Notes under the pieces: model-generated
The model's database searches: none
What the model saw: the letters and a program-made list of their open reading frames with translations, nothing else
What the model was told of the DNA's origin: nothing
Shown: piece after piece, positions 46,040 through 58,047 of the stretch
How positions within the stretch are numbered: position 1 is the first letter of the stretch
How the letters are laid out: every line of letters begins with the position of its first letter
Translations under genes and position numbers: made by a program
From: Tenrec ecaudatus
Taxonomy: Eukaryota; Chordata; Mammalia; Afrosoricida; Tenrecidae
Assembly: GCF_050624435.1 (NCBI RefSeq)
Contig: NC_134537.1
Span: forward strand, 15,248,584-15,312,583
Length of the DNA: 64,000 nucleotides
Direction: 5' to 3'

Positions 46040-46275
46040 TTTTAAAAATAGTTTAATTAGCTTATACTTCATATTCCATGAAATTTTATCATTTGATAAT
46101 ATTAAGAAGAGTGTGCAGTCATCACCACATCAAATTCAAAACATTTTCTTCTTATTCTCGTTGCAGTTAGTTCTCCATTTCCCTCCAACTTCTCCTACCA
46201 TGTCCCTAGGCAATTATTAATTCAGTTATTGTCTCTCTGGATTTACCAATCCTGGATTTCATATACAGAAAATTA
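46040..46275. mobile_element. Ancient L1M-type fragment
   Basis: Same ancient L1M segment as 8780-9135: GTGCAGTCATCACCACATCA, TCAAAACATTTTCTTCTTAT, TTGTCTCTCTGGATTTACCA and GGATTTCATATACAGAAAAT. Confidence 0.55.
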
Positions 46276-47206
46276 TACAAAACACAATCAGGAAGCAAAA
46301 ATAAAATAACAAGAAAAAAACAACAATGCCTCCAGAGCTTAAATTGTGAACATTTGGTTTGCTGAAGGCAATTGTAGAGAGTCAAAGCCCAAATCCATTT
46401 TCAGGGCCCACACATAGATTAAACCTCCGGCGAATCCTCCCTGACGACCATAGATCAGGGATGTGAGTAACCTTGATATGATGCAACATGCATTGTAAAA
46501 TGGATTAGGGCGACTCTAGGTCGGTTGAAATTTAACACTTTATCATTTGATCTCCCTCTTGGTCCATTTTAAACGTGTTCTGGTTTTTAATATTTTCTAC
46601 TTTCTTTTTGAAAGAACAAGTAACACTGTTGTGCCTCAAAGACAACAAAACCTAAGAAAAAGAGGATAAGATGTCTTAAATAGTTGACTCAAACAAAGGG
46701 GTCGAATTCCTCCCTGGGGAATTAGTGGTAACAGTACAATGTAATAAGGAATTGCATGCACTATTTATCCAGGGATTAATGAAAACCCTAAGCACAGAGA
46801 GGATGGGAATGGAGTATTGTTACCCTGCAGGATAACGCCACAAAGCAGGGCGTTTAATGTCACAAAGCAAAAAGCCTTGAAATTGTGGAATGGACAATCC
46901 ATTTTTTTCTATAAATTTCCACATAAATCACAATAAATAAAAATATTTTTAAATGCAAAGGCAAAAATAGAAGATTCCTACATCAAGATTCAAGGGAATT
47001 TATAAAAAGTAAACAAACAGGATCAGAAGTAGAAAATTGGGGGTTGAATGGAGAACATCCAACAACAACCTGAGATTAGAAAACATAATAACATTACAGA
47101 AGTACTAAAACACATATAGAATTAGCAAATTTAAAATAAAATGGCAGAGTGAAAAAATGGAACAACAGATGAAAATCTGTAAAGAATTACAATCTCAAAA
47201 CAAAAG
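46276..47206. other. Unassigned AT-rich block
   Basis: About 930 bases. An ATAAATAAAAATATTTTTAAA end near 46930-46955 looks like a retroposon tail, but I cannot name the family. Confidence 0.3.
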
Positions 47207-47272
47207 GGGAATGTATGGACTGTGATAAGAGTTGTATGAGCCCATAATAAAACGTTTAAAACAAAAAAAAGG
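47207..47272 (+). mobile_element. L1 3' tip
   Basis: GAATGTATGGACTGTGATAA, GAGTTGTATGAGCCCATAAT then AAAACG and an A-rich tail. A 65-base truncated insertion of the lineage-specific L1. Confidence 0.82.
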
Positions 47273-47511
47273 GGAGAATAAAATATGTAGTTATAAAATT
47301 AGATATGAAAAGGAAGGCAAGCCAATATCAAGATATGTCAGACTGTACTAAATTTCAGAAGAGAAAGGGAAGGTTTAGAGCTGACCTTGGATCCAAGAGC
47401 TTCTGTAACTCCTAGTTTGTGATATCCTTACTTCCCACTGCACTGTACCTGTGTGCATATATAGGTAGAGTCATGAATATCTATTTATAAGAACTTCATG
47501 TATATTCGGAC

Positions 47512-47735
47512 CCTGGTGTTGTAGTGGGTTATACATAGGACTACTCACCACAATCAGCAGTTCAAAACTACCAGCCATTCTGAGGGAGAAAGATGAGACA
47601 TTCTACGGCCATAAAGATTTAAGCTCTCAAAAACCCACAGGGTTGGTTTTACTCTGTCCTATAGGGTCACTGGGAGTCAGAATAGACTTGAAAAAAGTGC
47701 CGTTGAGTTTGCTTTATTTTTGGTATGTACCTGGT
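47512..47735 (+). mobile_element. AfroSINE, full length
   Basis: GGACCCTGGTGTTGTAGTGG, AATCAGCAGTTCAAAACTAC, GGGAGAAAGATGAGACATTC, CTCAAAAACCCACAGGGTTG and GTCCTATAGGGTCACTGGGA are all present in order with A and B box positions recognisable. Confidence 0.88.
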
Positions 47736-47739
47736 ACAT

Positions 47740-48570
47740 TGGGGCATGTCATGGAAATGTCTTCGACACAATAAAATACTGTGGAACTGAGCCACTGGGC
47801 TTGAAGTCTAGGGACCATGGTATTGAGGGTACATCTGGATCAAATGTCATAAAAGAGTTCATAAAGATAGTATTTTACAACCTAGTTTTGTGAGTAGGAT
47901 CTGGCACCTTAAAAGCTTGCTAGTAGCAGTATAAAATACAGTTTACTATTGGTCTCATTGTCTGCAGCAAAAAAAAGAATTAAGAAAATCTCAAGCTCAA
48001 GAAGTAATTGGTCTCAAAGACTAAAAACCTACATGGGCCAGAGCTTCTTCTAACCCGGGACCAGAGCATCTTAGATTGTGCCCAGTACAACTGCCAGCCA
48101 CTCTGACCAGGAACACAATAGAAGGACCCAGTTAGGTTGGGAGAGCGCTATAGAATAAAATTCAAATTCATAAAGATCAAACTTGCTGGCCTGACAGAAG
48201 CTGGAAGAACACCTAAGTCTATTGTGTTAAGACAAGTTTGTAGACTGGAACTGACGCGACTCTCGCATACCATCTTTCAACAAAATAATAAACTAGTCTA
48301 TACACAACTCTCAGGATGCTTAGATCAAGCAACCCAAGAGACCAAAGGACAGAATCATCTTAAGAAGTAAATGAGGAGAGAGGGGTAGAGGAACTGGCAG
48401 AATGAAAATGGGGAAATGAGAGTGATCTTGGAGAGAGTGCTGACCCATTGCAGGTTTCACAGCCAAGGTCCCAGGACAATTTGTGTTTAAACTATTAAAT
48501 AGAAACTAATGTTCTTCGTGAACGTTCACTTAAAACACAATAAACTGTTCAAAACCAAACCTAAGGCAAA
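47740..48570 (+). mobile_element. Older afrotherian L1 3' UTR
   Basis: A different L1 tail from the common one here: CACCTTAAAAGCTTGCTAGT, TCAAAGACTAAAAACCTACA, GGGACCAGAGCATC, GGCCTGACAGAAGCTGGAAG, TGAAAATGGGGAAATGAGAG and the terminal TTCACTTAAAACACAATAAA. I recognise it as the 3' UTR type of elephant-lineage L1. A 77-codon frame within it (48137-48370) is not a gene. Confidence 0.7.
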
Positions 48571-50255
48571 AAAAGAAAAAAAATGGATTGTGTGACTTGG
48601 CACAGTCACAAGTTAATAAGTGAGAAAACTTGAAATTGAGCTTCAGTTTCCTGACTCTAAATCTGGAGTGTGGATACTACTAATTAGAAATGTGATTGTG
48701 GATTTTAGGGTTTCGGCCTTTGGAGATTTTGAAATTTTATTAGCTCACATACTAGGACTCTAAGAAGTGCTGTTTAATTAAATAAGTATCTGTTTCTTAC
48801 ATCAGCACTTTTACTGCCCTATCTTTGCTTTTTCTTCACAAATACCATAAAAGCCAACCTTTGATATATTCAACTTCTGTTTGTAGTTAACAAAAATGTA
48901 TACAGAGTTTGCACAGTGAAGTGAGAAAACACTGATAACTCTTTTGGAAAGGACTTTCATTTGTTAGTAATAGGTTCTGGTTCATGCCCTTACAATGCAT
49001 TCAGCTGTGTCCAAGTTGAAGCATAAAGATAAAAGCTACACCATTTTATCAGATATAGTATTCACTAGATGCAGAATTGAATTTGCATTAAAATATTCTT
49101 TATCAGTTTTTGCTTTTTTCCTGTACATATTTTTCCTATATAGTCTACTTTTTTGACATGGGGCCCTGGTGATAGCTTGAGTAAGTTTTTCTTTCTTGGA
49201 TTTTTAGTTTGTAAATATACATGCATTACTATAACCCTGGAAGTATAAATGAGCAGAACACGCTTGAATAATAGAATTCTTTTTCTCTCATTCTCTTTTG
49301 TATATAATGTTTAACATTGGACTTTATTTTTTTAACTGAATACTGCTGAGATTTGAAATACAATCATGTAAGAAAGCCTTGGTTTCAATTTCAGTATGAC
49401 ATTAGGTTTTAAAATAATTTTTCTATTGCTATCCTCATGCTTATGTATATGTAATTTTTAATAGATTTATATTCTACTTAGTTGTACTTTTTTGCAGCTA
49501 AAGCAGCAGAATATGCCTTTATTATAAAACTTGCTCTAAGTTATGATATGAGATATCTTAAGGCATATATTTTTTCCACTAAAGATATTAGGTACTTTAA
49601 ATTTTTTATGGTGACTCCTTCTAATAAAGAAATATGATTTATTAGAAATTTGCATTTTAAAATCTATTTTTGAAATGATGGAAATATCAGTAGAAAAATA
49701 ATTCAGTAATCTGAAAGTCAGGTTTTTTAAGTAAAATTGAAATTGTCATATGCAGATATATTTTACCATAAACTAATCGGCTATGGGGCTAACACTATGA
49801 AATAAAGTAAATATATATTTATTCATTAAAGTATTAAAATTAAAAGTTAAGAAATTATTTTAAAGGGGTTCACTGCCTCACTAGACATTTTTTCACAGAT
49901 TAGGCAATAATAGCTATCACCCCAAGGTCACTCATTCAATGTGGGGTACCATGGAACACGAGTAGCCTTTGTGAAGTAGCTTTCTAAATCTAAATAAAGT
50001 TGCTGAGAGGGTTGACAGTTGAAGGTTTTGTGTGGACTAAATGCTCAGCAGCTAGGGTATGTCTTTCCTGGAAGAGAAATGTAGGAGATGCAGCATGGAC
50101 TCAGTAATTACGTGAATTCTGCATGGAAGAACACTATTATTCCATCTTACCCAGACTAAAACTAATGTTGTCTAGCTGGTAAAATAATAATTACCCAAGT
50201 GGTGATTCACAATGGTGATTGTTTGTCTCCAGAGTCTCATAAGAGTTTGATAAAT
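48571..50255. other. AT-rich block with a possible MIR fragment
   Basis: The first 150 bases (TGAGCTTCAGTTTCCTGACT preceded by TGACTTGGCACAGTCAC) may be a decayed MIR. The rest, to 50255, is strongly AT-rich with no nameable repeat and no frame worth calling. Confidence 0.35.
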
Positions 50256-50738
50256 TCCTCCCCACCACTATCACGATCCCAATTCTATCTTACAAATCCA
50301 GCTAGACCAGAGCATGTGCACTGGTACAGATAAGAGCTGGCAACACAGGGAATCCAGGACAAATAAAACCCTGTGGACCAATAATGAGAGTAGTGATACC
50401 AGGAGGGGCAGGGGAAGGTTGGGGAGAAAGAGGGAACCAATCACAATGATCTACATATAACCCCCTCCCTCTGGGACGGACAACGGAAAAGTGGGCGAAG
50501 GGAGACCTCGGATAGTGTAAGACATGAAAAAATAATAATTTATAAATTATCAAGGGTTTGTGAGGGAGGGAGGGTGTGAAGGGTGGGGTGCATGAGGGGC
50601 TGATACCAAGGGCTCAAGTAGAAAGAAAATATTTTGAGAATGATGATGGCAGCAAATGTACAAATATGCTTGACACAATGGATGGATGGATTATGATAAG
50701 AGTTGTATGAGCCCCCTATAAAATGATTTTTTAAGAGT
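50256..50738 (+). mobile_element. L1 3' UTR fragment
   Basis: ACCACTATCACGATCCCAAT, GGAATCCAGGACAAATAAAA, TAATAATTTATAAATTATCA, TTTGAGAATGATGATGGCAG and GTATGAGCCCCCTATAAAAT follow the tail in order. 5'-truncated. Confidence 0.88.
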
Positions 50739-53499
50739 TCTATAAGTAAAATCAGCTAGAATTATAGATGCTCAAACAAAATAAGCAAGAAAAAGAAAGC
50801 AATTCTAGGCAGTTGTTCTTCAAATTTATATATTTGGACTACTCTCATTTGATAAAATCAATGTTAAATGCATTATTAAATATTTATTACAGCATAGAAT
50901 TGAGAAAATGCTGCAAAAGAAGTCAAAAAGAACAACTAGTTTTATTGAACAGACATGTTATACTTGTGCAGACTAAAATCACCTCTTTCACAGAGACTTG
51001 GTCCCCACCTTTAATAGCTTTACCACTGTACGTTTTCACTGGGTAGACGCTCTTCCTCTGGGGAAGAAACAGCTGATTGTTAATGGAAGATAATCGGGAA
51101 AATAAGCTTTTGATTTAGAGAATGCTTTGATAGACAGTTTTACAAAATCAGATTTATTCTAAAAACACTATTTAAAAATCATTTTGTGGTTGTATATTTT
51201 CTCTGTTTGTATGTGTTTGAGCATTCATGTTTCTGTGTTTACATAATCCATCCAAACAGCTGGTCCCTTTGCATATGTTATAAAATAGTGCTAGAAATCA
51301 CCTTGAAAAGCATAATTTATAAAACCAAAGCTCTTACAAACTGTTCTTGTACATTCACCAAATTGACCTCATTGGCCCTCTGTATTATTTAAAAGCTCAA
51401 TTTTATTTTAAAATTAGTATAGGTTTTTTTTAATGTGAAAAATTGGGATGTTCTAGTCCATCTTGATTATAAATATTCAGTGGGTGGTGTTAGTTTTTGT
51501 GGAGTTTGCTCGCTGCTCATGGTGACGTGTGTTACGAAGTATACCTGCTCTGTGGGTTTTCTTGGCAATAATCTTCATGCATGTCTTTCAATCAGACGTT
51601 CTTGTGCAGAATTTCTGATGTGAGATTCTACCTGTCAACCTCAAACTGCCTGCTCCACCCAGTTTCTTCATTAGTGGCTAGGGAATAAAAATACAAAATC
51701 GCTCTGACTCGCGCCCCACTCTCTTATGTTTCATCAGGCTTGAACAATTCAATGCCATGGCCACTCCAAACTTGCAAACATTCCCCATGATTACGGCACT
51801 TGTTAAGTAAGTGCGCAGGTTAAATACACTTCATAGGAGAAGCACTCAGAAAACGGTTTTCAGTCAGGGCAGTTTCTTCTCTGCCATGCTTGCTGGCTCG
51901 TGTCTCACTGACCCTAGGCCTCTTGTCCTGTTCACTGCTCTACGTGGGCAGTGATACAAAGCACTTTTAAGACTTCTAATAAGTGACTCTAGAGGGCATG
52001 CCACTCTGCCATGAGCCTCAGCCTGAAGGCACTCAGCTTTAGTTCCATGGGCCAGCAAACACAGCACCTTCAATGAAATGGCCAAAGGTGCCCCATTTCG
52101 CAAGACAGATTCCTGCCCCCAAGCACTAAGCCTGACTTGCTCTGGGCTGGAAAGACCATCTCTCAGTTTGGGCCTTTGGCTCCTAGTTCTATGGCTGCCT
52201 AGAATCCAGTCAATATCTGCCACTGCCCTACCTTCTTATTCAAGCCTGTTTGGGAAAGGAAGGTCTTTTGGTACGAGTAACAAAGTCTATCTATAGTTAG
52301 AAAAGTGATTCACTGAATTCTCTGTCTTATTAATGCATACAAATCCCAGAAATTTCACTGTATAATACCACAATTTAAAAAACCTTTGATTTACTTTGAC
52401 CTCTTGACAGAGATGAGGGGCAGCCAAATTCTGGAGAAGGATATCACTTTTGGTAAAATAGAGGTTCAGCAAAAAAAGAAGACCCTTAGCAGTTCACACA
52501 GTGACTTCAACAAGGTGATTAAATATTGCCTTGAACAGGAGGAGACACATTTTGTTTTGTTCTGCATAGAGTTTTTATAAGTTGGATCATAATCAAAGGC
52601 ATCCAGAAACAGCAGCAGTGACCAAAGGCTTATGAAACTACAAAGAGTCTCAGGCTCACTTGAGTGCGATGCCTGTACAAAACATTTTCATGCCATTATA
52701 TTAAAGGCGGTACTATTACACAGAACTTAGAAAAACACCACGGGGACATAAAATACCATTTTGTCTTATATAGAATTATTTGAGGGCAAATGAGTGATAC
52801 TTAAATATTTAGATTAGTTTTCCATTATTGATCCTCTCTACCATCTTTGTAAGATAGCTTTTTATTGTGGTCCTTTTTTTCATGAGCAGATCGGTAAAGA
52901 AGCTACAAGTAATTTATCTATTCCCATATGTACTATTCCTTATGGTTTTAAAATTTTAAGTTAAATGAAAATACAAAAAAATGTAAGAACTCAACCTCTT
53001 ATGAAAGTATGTAATATTAAATATTCTCAACGGCCCCTAACAATTCCTAACAACATTTTAAAAAATAGATGTTTACTGTCACATGTATGTAAGATATTTC
53101 ATATCCATATATACAGCCTCATTCCATTATACTGCCCTGTAAAGCCAGCTATATCTAGTGTAAAATTAATATGAATATGGTATACTCACAGAAGAAAAGC
53201 TGAGAACTATTGGTCTGTGAATATTTGAAGACTGGGAAATTTTATGTGAATTTTATGTATGACTTCTACATATGGAAACCTATAATTTTGTATCCTTTAT
53301 GGAATTCTAATATAATGATTAAAGACTATTTCATAAAGTGAGATCAAAAGATACTGGACTTTTATATTGATTCCAAAGCTCTCAAGACAGAACAAGTCCA
53401 TATAAAATTTCCTGGAAGGGTATTATCAACACCTCACATCAGTCTTGAATTGTGTTCTCCCATCAGAATATCAATTCCATATATGAGGCACTTCCAGCA
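50739..53499. other. Repeat-poor 2.8-kb block
   Basis: No named repeat. The GC-richer segment 51620-52270 contains a 119-codon minus-strand frame (51864-52223) with no recognisable domain. I cannot say whether this is an exon, an old LTR or chance, and do not call a gene. Confidence 0.35.
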
Positions 53500-54300
53500 T
53501 TTATTTTGGAAGCTGAGACTGAACCTTAACATAAGAGTATGAAGAGGTAACTGAAAAAAAAACCCTGAAATATTTTTTTAAGTTATGGGTTATTTTTGTT
53601 GTTTTTTTCAAAACAACCTTATCACCTTCAAAGTACTCTCTATTACACATAATACATTTGTCAAATCTGCCATTCCATTCTTGGAAACTTCGTTCAAAAT
53701 CATCTGTTTGGATGGTTGACACCACCTCCTTTTTTTCTTCACTTAACTTTTTCTATATCAAATCACTGTCTGTTTATGTCTGTCTTCATACAAAGAAACA
53801 AAAAGAAGTCCCACAGAGTGAGTTCAGGTGAGTCAGATGCGTGGGACAAGAGAGGCGTGCTGTTTTTTGACAAGAACTGTCACACTGAGATGGCTGTGTA
53901 AGCAGGTGAATTATCTTGGTGGGAAAACCAGTCCCTTGTCTGCCACAAATCAGGCCTTTTTTTTGGCACACACTGTTATGCAATCTTTTCAGAATCTCTA
54001 ATCAAGAAAGCTTGATTAACAGTCTGACTTGCTATTACAAACTCCAAATGCACTATGAATTGATGTTTTCATCCATTCAGGAAGTTGACGGACATCCAGA
54101 AGGAGGTTTGTCATCAATCGACATTTCACCTTTATGAAACAAGAAAACCACTTGTACGCTAGAGTTTTTCCTATAGTACTGTCCTTGTAGGCTGTGTTCA
54201 ACATGATAACACTTTTGCGACACTTCCTGAGCAGGAAGCAAAATTTCATAGCTGAACACTGTTCTCTTAAATCTGACATTAAAAATGAAATGAGCTGCTC
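53500..54300 (-). pseudogene. Mariner transposon, internally deleted
   Basis: On the minus strand the reading begins MSDLREQCSAMKFCFLL near 54279, a mariner N-terminus with the DNA-binding region continuing in two frames to about 54077 (GCPSTS). The text then jumps, near 54016-53970, to the region around the second catalytic aspartate (DWFSHQDNSPAYT). It continues to a WDFFLF relic of the SPDLxxxDFFLF segment and ends with a C-terminus including FDKCIMCNREYFEGD near 53630. About 150 codons of the middle, including the first catalytic aspartate, are missing. It is inactive. Confidence 0.8.
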
Positions 54301-54464
54301 TGATGATTTTCTCCTTTTCCTTATAGTTGGATGATTTAACTATTATGTGTCTTGGTGACTTCTTTTTGGGATTTAGTCTGGTTGGTGTTCTTTCAGCCTC
54401 CTGAATGGTTGCTTGAGACAGTCAGGGTTCAGTAGATCACCTTTGAAACACTCAACTTTCCTAT
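54301..54464. other. Short gap
   Basis: No recognisable feature between mariner and L1. Confidence 0.3.
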
Positions 54465-54940
54465 TGTCCTTTGGTGCTTCCTTCCCCTACTAGCATGACC
54501 CCATGTCTACCTTACAAATCTGATACAGACAAGAGCCCACAACACAGGGAATCCAGGATACATAAACCCCCAAGGGTCAACAGTGAGAGTAGAGAAAACA
54601 GGATTATGGGAGGGTGGGGAGAAAGGAGGAATCGATCACAAGTAACAAACCTATAACTCCCTCTCAGGGTGATGAACAATGGAAGAGTGGTGAGGGGTGA
54701 TGGCAGATGATAAAAGATAGGAAAATAATAACCTATAGCTTATCAGGGGTTTGTGGAGGAGGGCAGTTAGGGGAGGGAAGGGGAAGAAATGGGGAGCTGA
54801 TATCAGGGTCTCAAGTGGGAGGAGAATATTTTGAAAATGATGATGGCAGAACATGTGCAAATGTACTTGATACACTGGATGAATGTATGGATTGTGATAA
54901 GAGATGTAAGAACCCCCAATAAAATTATTTGAAAAAAATT
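54465..54940 (+). mobile_element. L1 3' UTR fragment
   Basis: ACTAGCATGACCCCATGTCT, AACACAGGGAATCCAGGATA, ATAATAACCTATAGCTTATC, TGATGATGGCAGAACATGTG and AACCCCCAATAAAATTATTT. 5'-truncated lineage-specific L1 tail. Confidence 0.85.
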
Positions 54941-55157
54941 AAATGAGGTTTGAGCAAAGCCGCTTTTATGAAAACATTGACTATGACCAGAGAGAAGCTT
55001 TCTAGGTGATGCCACTGCTGCGCAGACTCAGAGCATGTAGCTGGATGCTTGCCTAGTGGGAAACGTGTACCAATGGAGTTTTTTTTTTTTTTTTCATTTT
55101 GGGCTGGGGGTGGTAACCCCTCGTACATGAAAACTGTATGTCCTCCTATACCCTCAT

Positions 55158-55375
55158 TGGACTCTCTAGCTGGCACAGACAATTAAGAGCTGGGCTACTA
55201 ATGGAGAGATGGGAAGTTCAGATTCACCTAGAATTGCTTGGATGAAAGGCGAGATGAACTACTTCCAAAAGACCACAGCCGTTAGCACCCTCTAAAGCAC
55301 ACTCTACCTCGGAAGTACATGGAGCTGCGTTGATCTTAATAGAATGTATGGTGTTTTCTACGGTTATAGTAATAT
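55158..55375 (+). mobile_element. AfroSINE
   Basis: ACTCTCTAGCTGGCACAGAC, AATTAAGAGCTGGGCTACTA, TTCACCTAGAATTGCTTGGA, AAGACCACAGCCGTTAGCAC, and ATGGAGCTGCGTTGATCTTA. It is the same 'GGCACAAAC' variant as 15755-15962. A 16-base T run lies upstream at 55079-55094. Confidence 0.65.
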
Positions 55376-55432
55376 GATTTTTTACATATATATATTAATT
55401 TTGGGGAGTCTGGGTAGTGCCTTCTTAGATAC

Positions 55433-55637
55433 TGTATATACTCGTGTATAAGCTGAGTTTTTCAACACATTTAAAAATAATTTTATTGGGGGCTCATACA
55501 ACTGTTATCTCAATATACGCATACATCCACTGTTTCAAGCACATTTGTGCATTTGTTCATCACATTTTAATGCAGTTTTTGTGGTAAAATTAGGTGCCTT
55601 GGCTGATATTCGGGTCAGCTTATACTCGAATACATAG
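55433..55637. mobile_element. Palindromic MITE split by an L1 tip
   Basis: Left part ACTGTATATACTCGTGTATA and right part GTCAGCTTATACTCGAATAC are near-reverse complements. The core (GCAGTTTTTGTGGTAAAATT, AGGTGCCTTGGCTGATAT) matches the copies at 24648, 60909 and 61665. It is interrupted by 55472-55557. Confidence 0.78.
55472..55557 (-). mobile_element. L1 3' tip inserted in MITE
   Basis: AATAATTTTATTGGGGGCTC, ATACAACTGTTATCTCAATA and CAAGCACATTTGTGCATTTG form the L1 terminal block on the minus strand. CACATTT stands on both sides (about 55465-55471 and 55560-55566), consistent with a 7-bp target-site duplication. Confidence 0.75.
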
Positions 55638-55639
55638 GT

Positions 55640-56454
55640 CATTAATTGGTTTGTTTAATTAATACTGCCATAATAGTGATTAAGACTCTATCCTGAAATG
55701 AAAGTTATTATTTTGGGCAGATATTTTCCCAATATATAATTGATTTATATACACACTCCACATACCAGGTCAATTATTTTCATAAGTTACTTAGACCTAA
55801 TTTTCATGATGATTTCTGGCACTTTGATCACAAAGCTATGTTGGTCATGACCACAAACATGTGTCATGTGACATTATTTAGAATTTTTTGTGTTTTTGCT
55901 AAATGATTGTTAGCTCCATTTCAGTACTGTTCCAGGCGAAAATTATTTCATGTTCTATGACAACATTTCACTACATATATTGCTATCATGTGCTTTATAT
56001 ATGTAACATAATTGATATTAATATATTAAAAAGTGCAAAACTAAATTTTCTTTAGCCCATATGCTGAAGAGAGCCAAACTATGTTAAGGGAGCCCTTACA
56101 CTGCTTTTGTAAAACTGTTGGGCTCATCTGTTCAGACAGGTGACTAGTCTTGCATTCAGGTAAGGGATATAGCTCAGATATTGAACATCTAAATTAAAAA
56201 AATGTAAAAGAACACTGAACTCCATTATTTATCCAATTAACTTATGTGACATAGGATATATGTACCTGATAGGGAGGCACACACATTCTGAAGTCTGTAA
56301 TTTCTGGTAAATTATTACCATTGTGGACACTGATTTAGAGAGATGAAATAATTTCTCCAGCATCACTTTTATGATAAATCAAGAAGCAGGCTTGACTTCT
56401 AAACCAAGAAGTTCTTGGTAGTGAACACTATTAGGCTCTTCCTGATGTTTGTCC
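55640..56454. other. AT-rich, no recognised feature
   Basis: About 800 bases without nameable repeat. Confidence 0.4.
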
Positions 56455-56904
56455 TGTTTGGGTCGTTACATAAATTCGCATCAACTTGAAGATATATAAA
56501 ACTGTAGGGGTGGTATTCAATCTGTCAGTCAAGATAGCCTGATGGTGCCTCTTTGTGGGCCTGACCTCATAAAGAGGGCCCAGGGCACATCCCCCTCTCT
56601 CTTTGCCTTACCTCCTTGCTTGCTGGCAACCCTGAGAGCTGCTGGAGTCTTGCCATGTTTCCACAATCACTGAATATTCTTGACTTTGAATCATCCAGCC
56701 TGTGATATTTCTGCATTCTACATCATTGCATGTGACTATGTGAGTCTTAAGAGGGATTTATGGACTAGTGTTGGACTTAAGGGGCTTAATTGGACCGAAC
56801 TAGGATGTTTTCTTGATATATAATTACTTCTCGATATAAAGCTTTTTCTTATACATATGTGGGTGTCACTAGATTGCTTTCTTTAGTCAGCCTGGCCTAA
56901 CTCA
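56455..56904 (-). mobile_element. LTR, family B
   Basis: On the minus strand it starts TGAGTTAGGCCAGGCTGACT and includes ACCCACATATGTATAAGAAA, TCCATAAATCCCTCTTAAGA, ATCACAGGCTGGATGATTC and CTATCTTGACTGACAGATTG. It is colinear with 6780-7287. No clear target duplication was found. Confidence 0.7.
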
Positions 56905-57094
56905 CTGTTCGCACTGCTTTTTTCTTTAGCCCTGATAGTTCTTTACTTACATTTTATATTGCATTATTTTTGTTGCAGAAGAGTTGAATTTTCTGAGACC
57001 AGCTCAGGCTTGAGGCTATATATGCCTAATCCATATATCTCTGCTATTAATTGGGTCGGCATTGATCTTGTAGTGGCTGTTGAGTTAGACCTAA

Positions 57095-57560
57095 CATTAT
57101 ATAGGAGGACAAGTCAAAAATATTTCTACAAAGTATTAGAAATTTTTATTAAAATATCCCCAAATGGAAGCTATTGTTTGCTATATCCTCCACCAGTACA
57201 CTTCGGAAGACGAAGTTCTCACTCGCTTCTCAAATTCTGCACTTACCAATTTACATCAAGGCAACTTTGACATCTTCAAGGGATTCAGATCCAACATTGG
57301 TGTAAAATGTTCTTTTGAGTTGTGGGGAGAAGGAGAACAACTCTGAAGGTTGGATGGTGTAAGATTTACCAGCAAAATCTTCCCGGGACAGCCCTTGCTG
57401 CCCTCAAAGAATGCATTCATGGAAAGTCTCTTGTGGCTACTTCCCTGGCCTTTTTCTCAGCAATGCAATTTCCAGTTTACTTAAAATAAGTCCTCATGAT
57501 CATCCTGTGCCATTCAAAAAAATCTGTCACTATGATCCCTTCTTGGAATCCCCCCAAAAC
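57095..57560 (-). pseudogene. Mariner-type transposase, C-terminal fragment
   Basis: The minus strand from about 57370 to 57160 reads like the C-terminal part of a mariner transposase, with an LTPS-N-H region followed by an LKxHF-type segment, FGSESLEDV and a closing basic helix. The terminal AT-rich block GTATTAGAAATTTTTATT is shared with the fossil at 1030-2440, so both belong to one family. Frameshifts are common. Confidence 0.6.
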
Positions 57561-57624
57561 ACCCTGCAACCTCCTGAGCAAACGTCTCTGCTTTTCATTT
57601 ACCAGCCTAGTAGATGCTCTGTAG

Positions 57625-57810
57625 GAGCCTTGGTGGCATAGAGATTAAGCATTTGGCTGCTGACCCCAAGCTCAGTGCTTTGAAACTACTAGCTGCTCCA
57701 AGGGAGATATGTGAGACTTGCTTGCTCCTGTAAAGAGTTACAGCCTACGAAACCCGCCGGGGCAACTGGATTCTGCCCTACAGGGTTGCTATGCATGTGT
57801 CAGTGAATCT
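57625..57810 (+). mobile_element. AfroSINE
   Basis: GGAGCCTTGGTGGCATAGAG, ATTAAGCATTTGGCTGCTGA, CTAGCTGCTCCAAGGGAGAT, TGTAAAGAGTTACAGCCTAC, GAAACCCGCCGGGGCAACTG and CTACAGGGTTGCTATGCATG are in order. The tRNA-like head is well kept. Confidence 0.88.
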
Positions 57811-57938
57811 GAGTTCAGAGAAGATTCTCTTGGAATCCACTGTTTTGATTATCCCCCCTCAGGGCATGCTCATAAGACTAAGTTATGTGTATTAATGAGA
57901 TAACTTGGATGCAGCCAATCACTGATGGCGACAGTGAT

Positions 57939-58007
57939 TGGTTGGAATAAACCCATACATGCATGTTGAAGCATATTCTGGTTGGAATAAACCCACACAT
58001 GTATGAA
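57939..58007. repeat. 40-bp direct duplication
   Basis: TGGTTGGAATAAACCCATAC and TGGTTGGAATAAACCCACAC occur with a 40-base period (57939 and 57979), each followed by ATGYATG. Two copies only. Confidence 0.88.
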
Positions 58008-58047
58008 TGGGAACCATAGTAGGAATACTTTTTAACTTTCCTAACAG

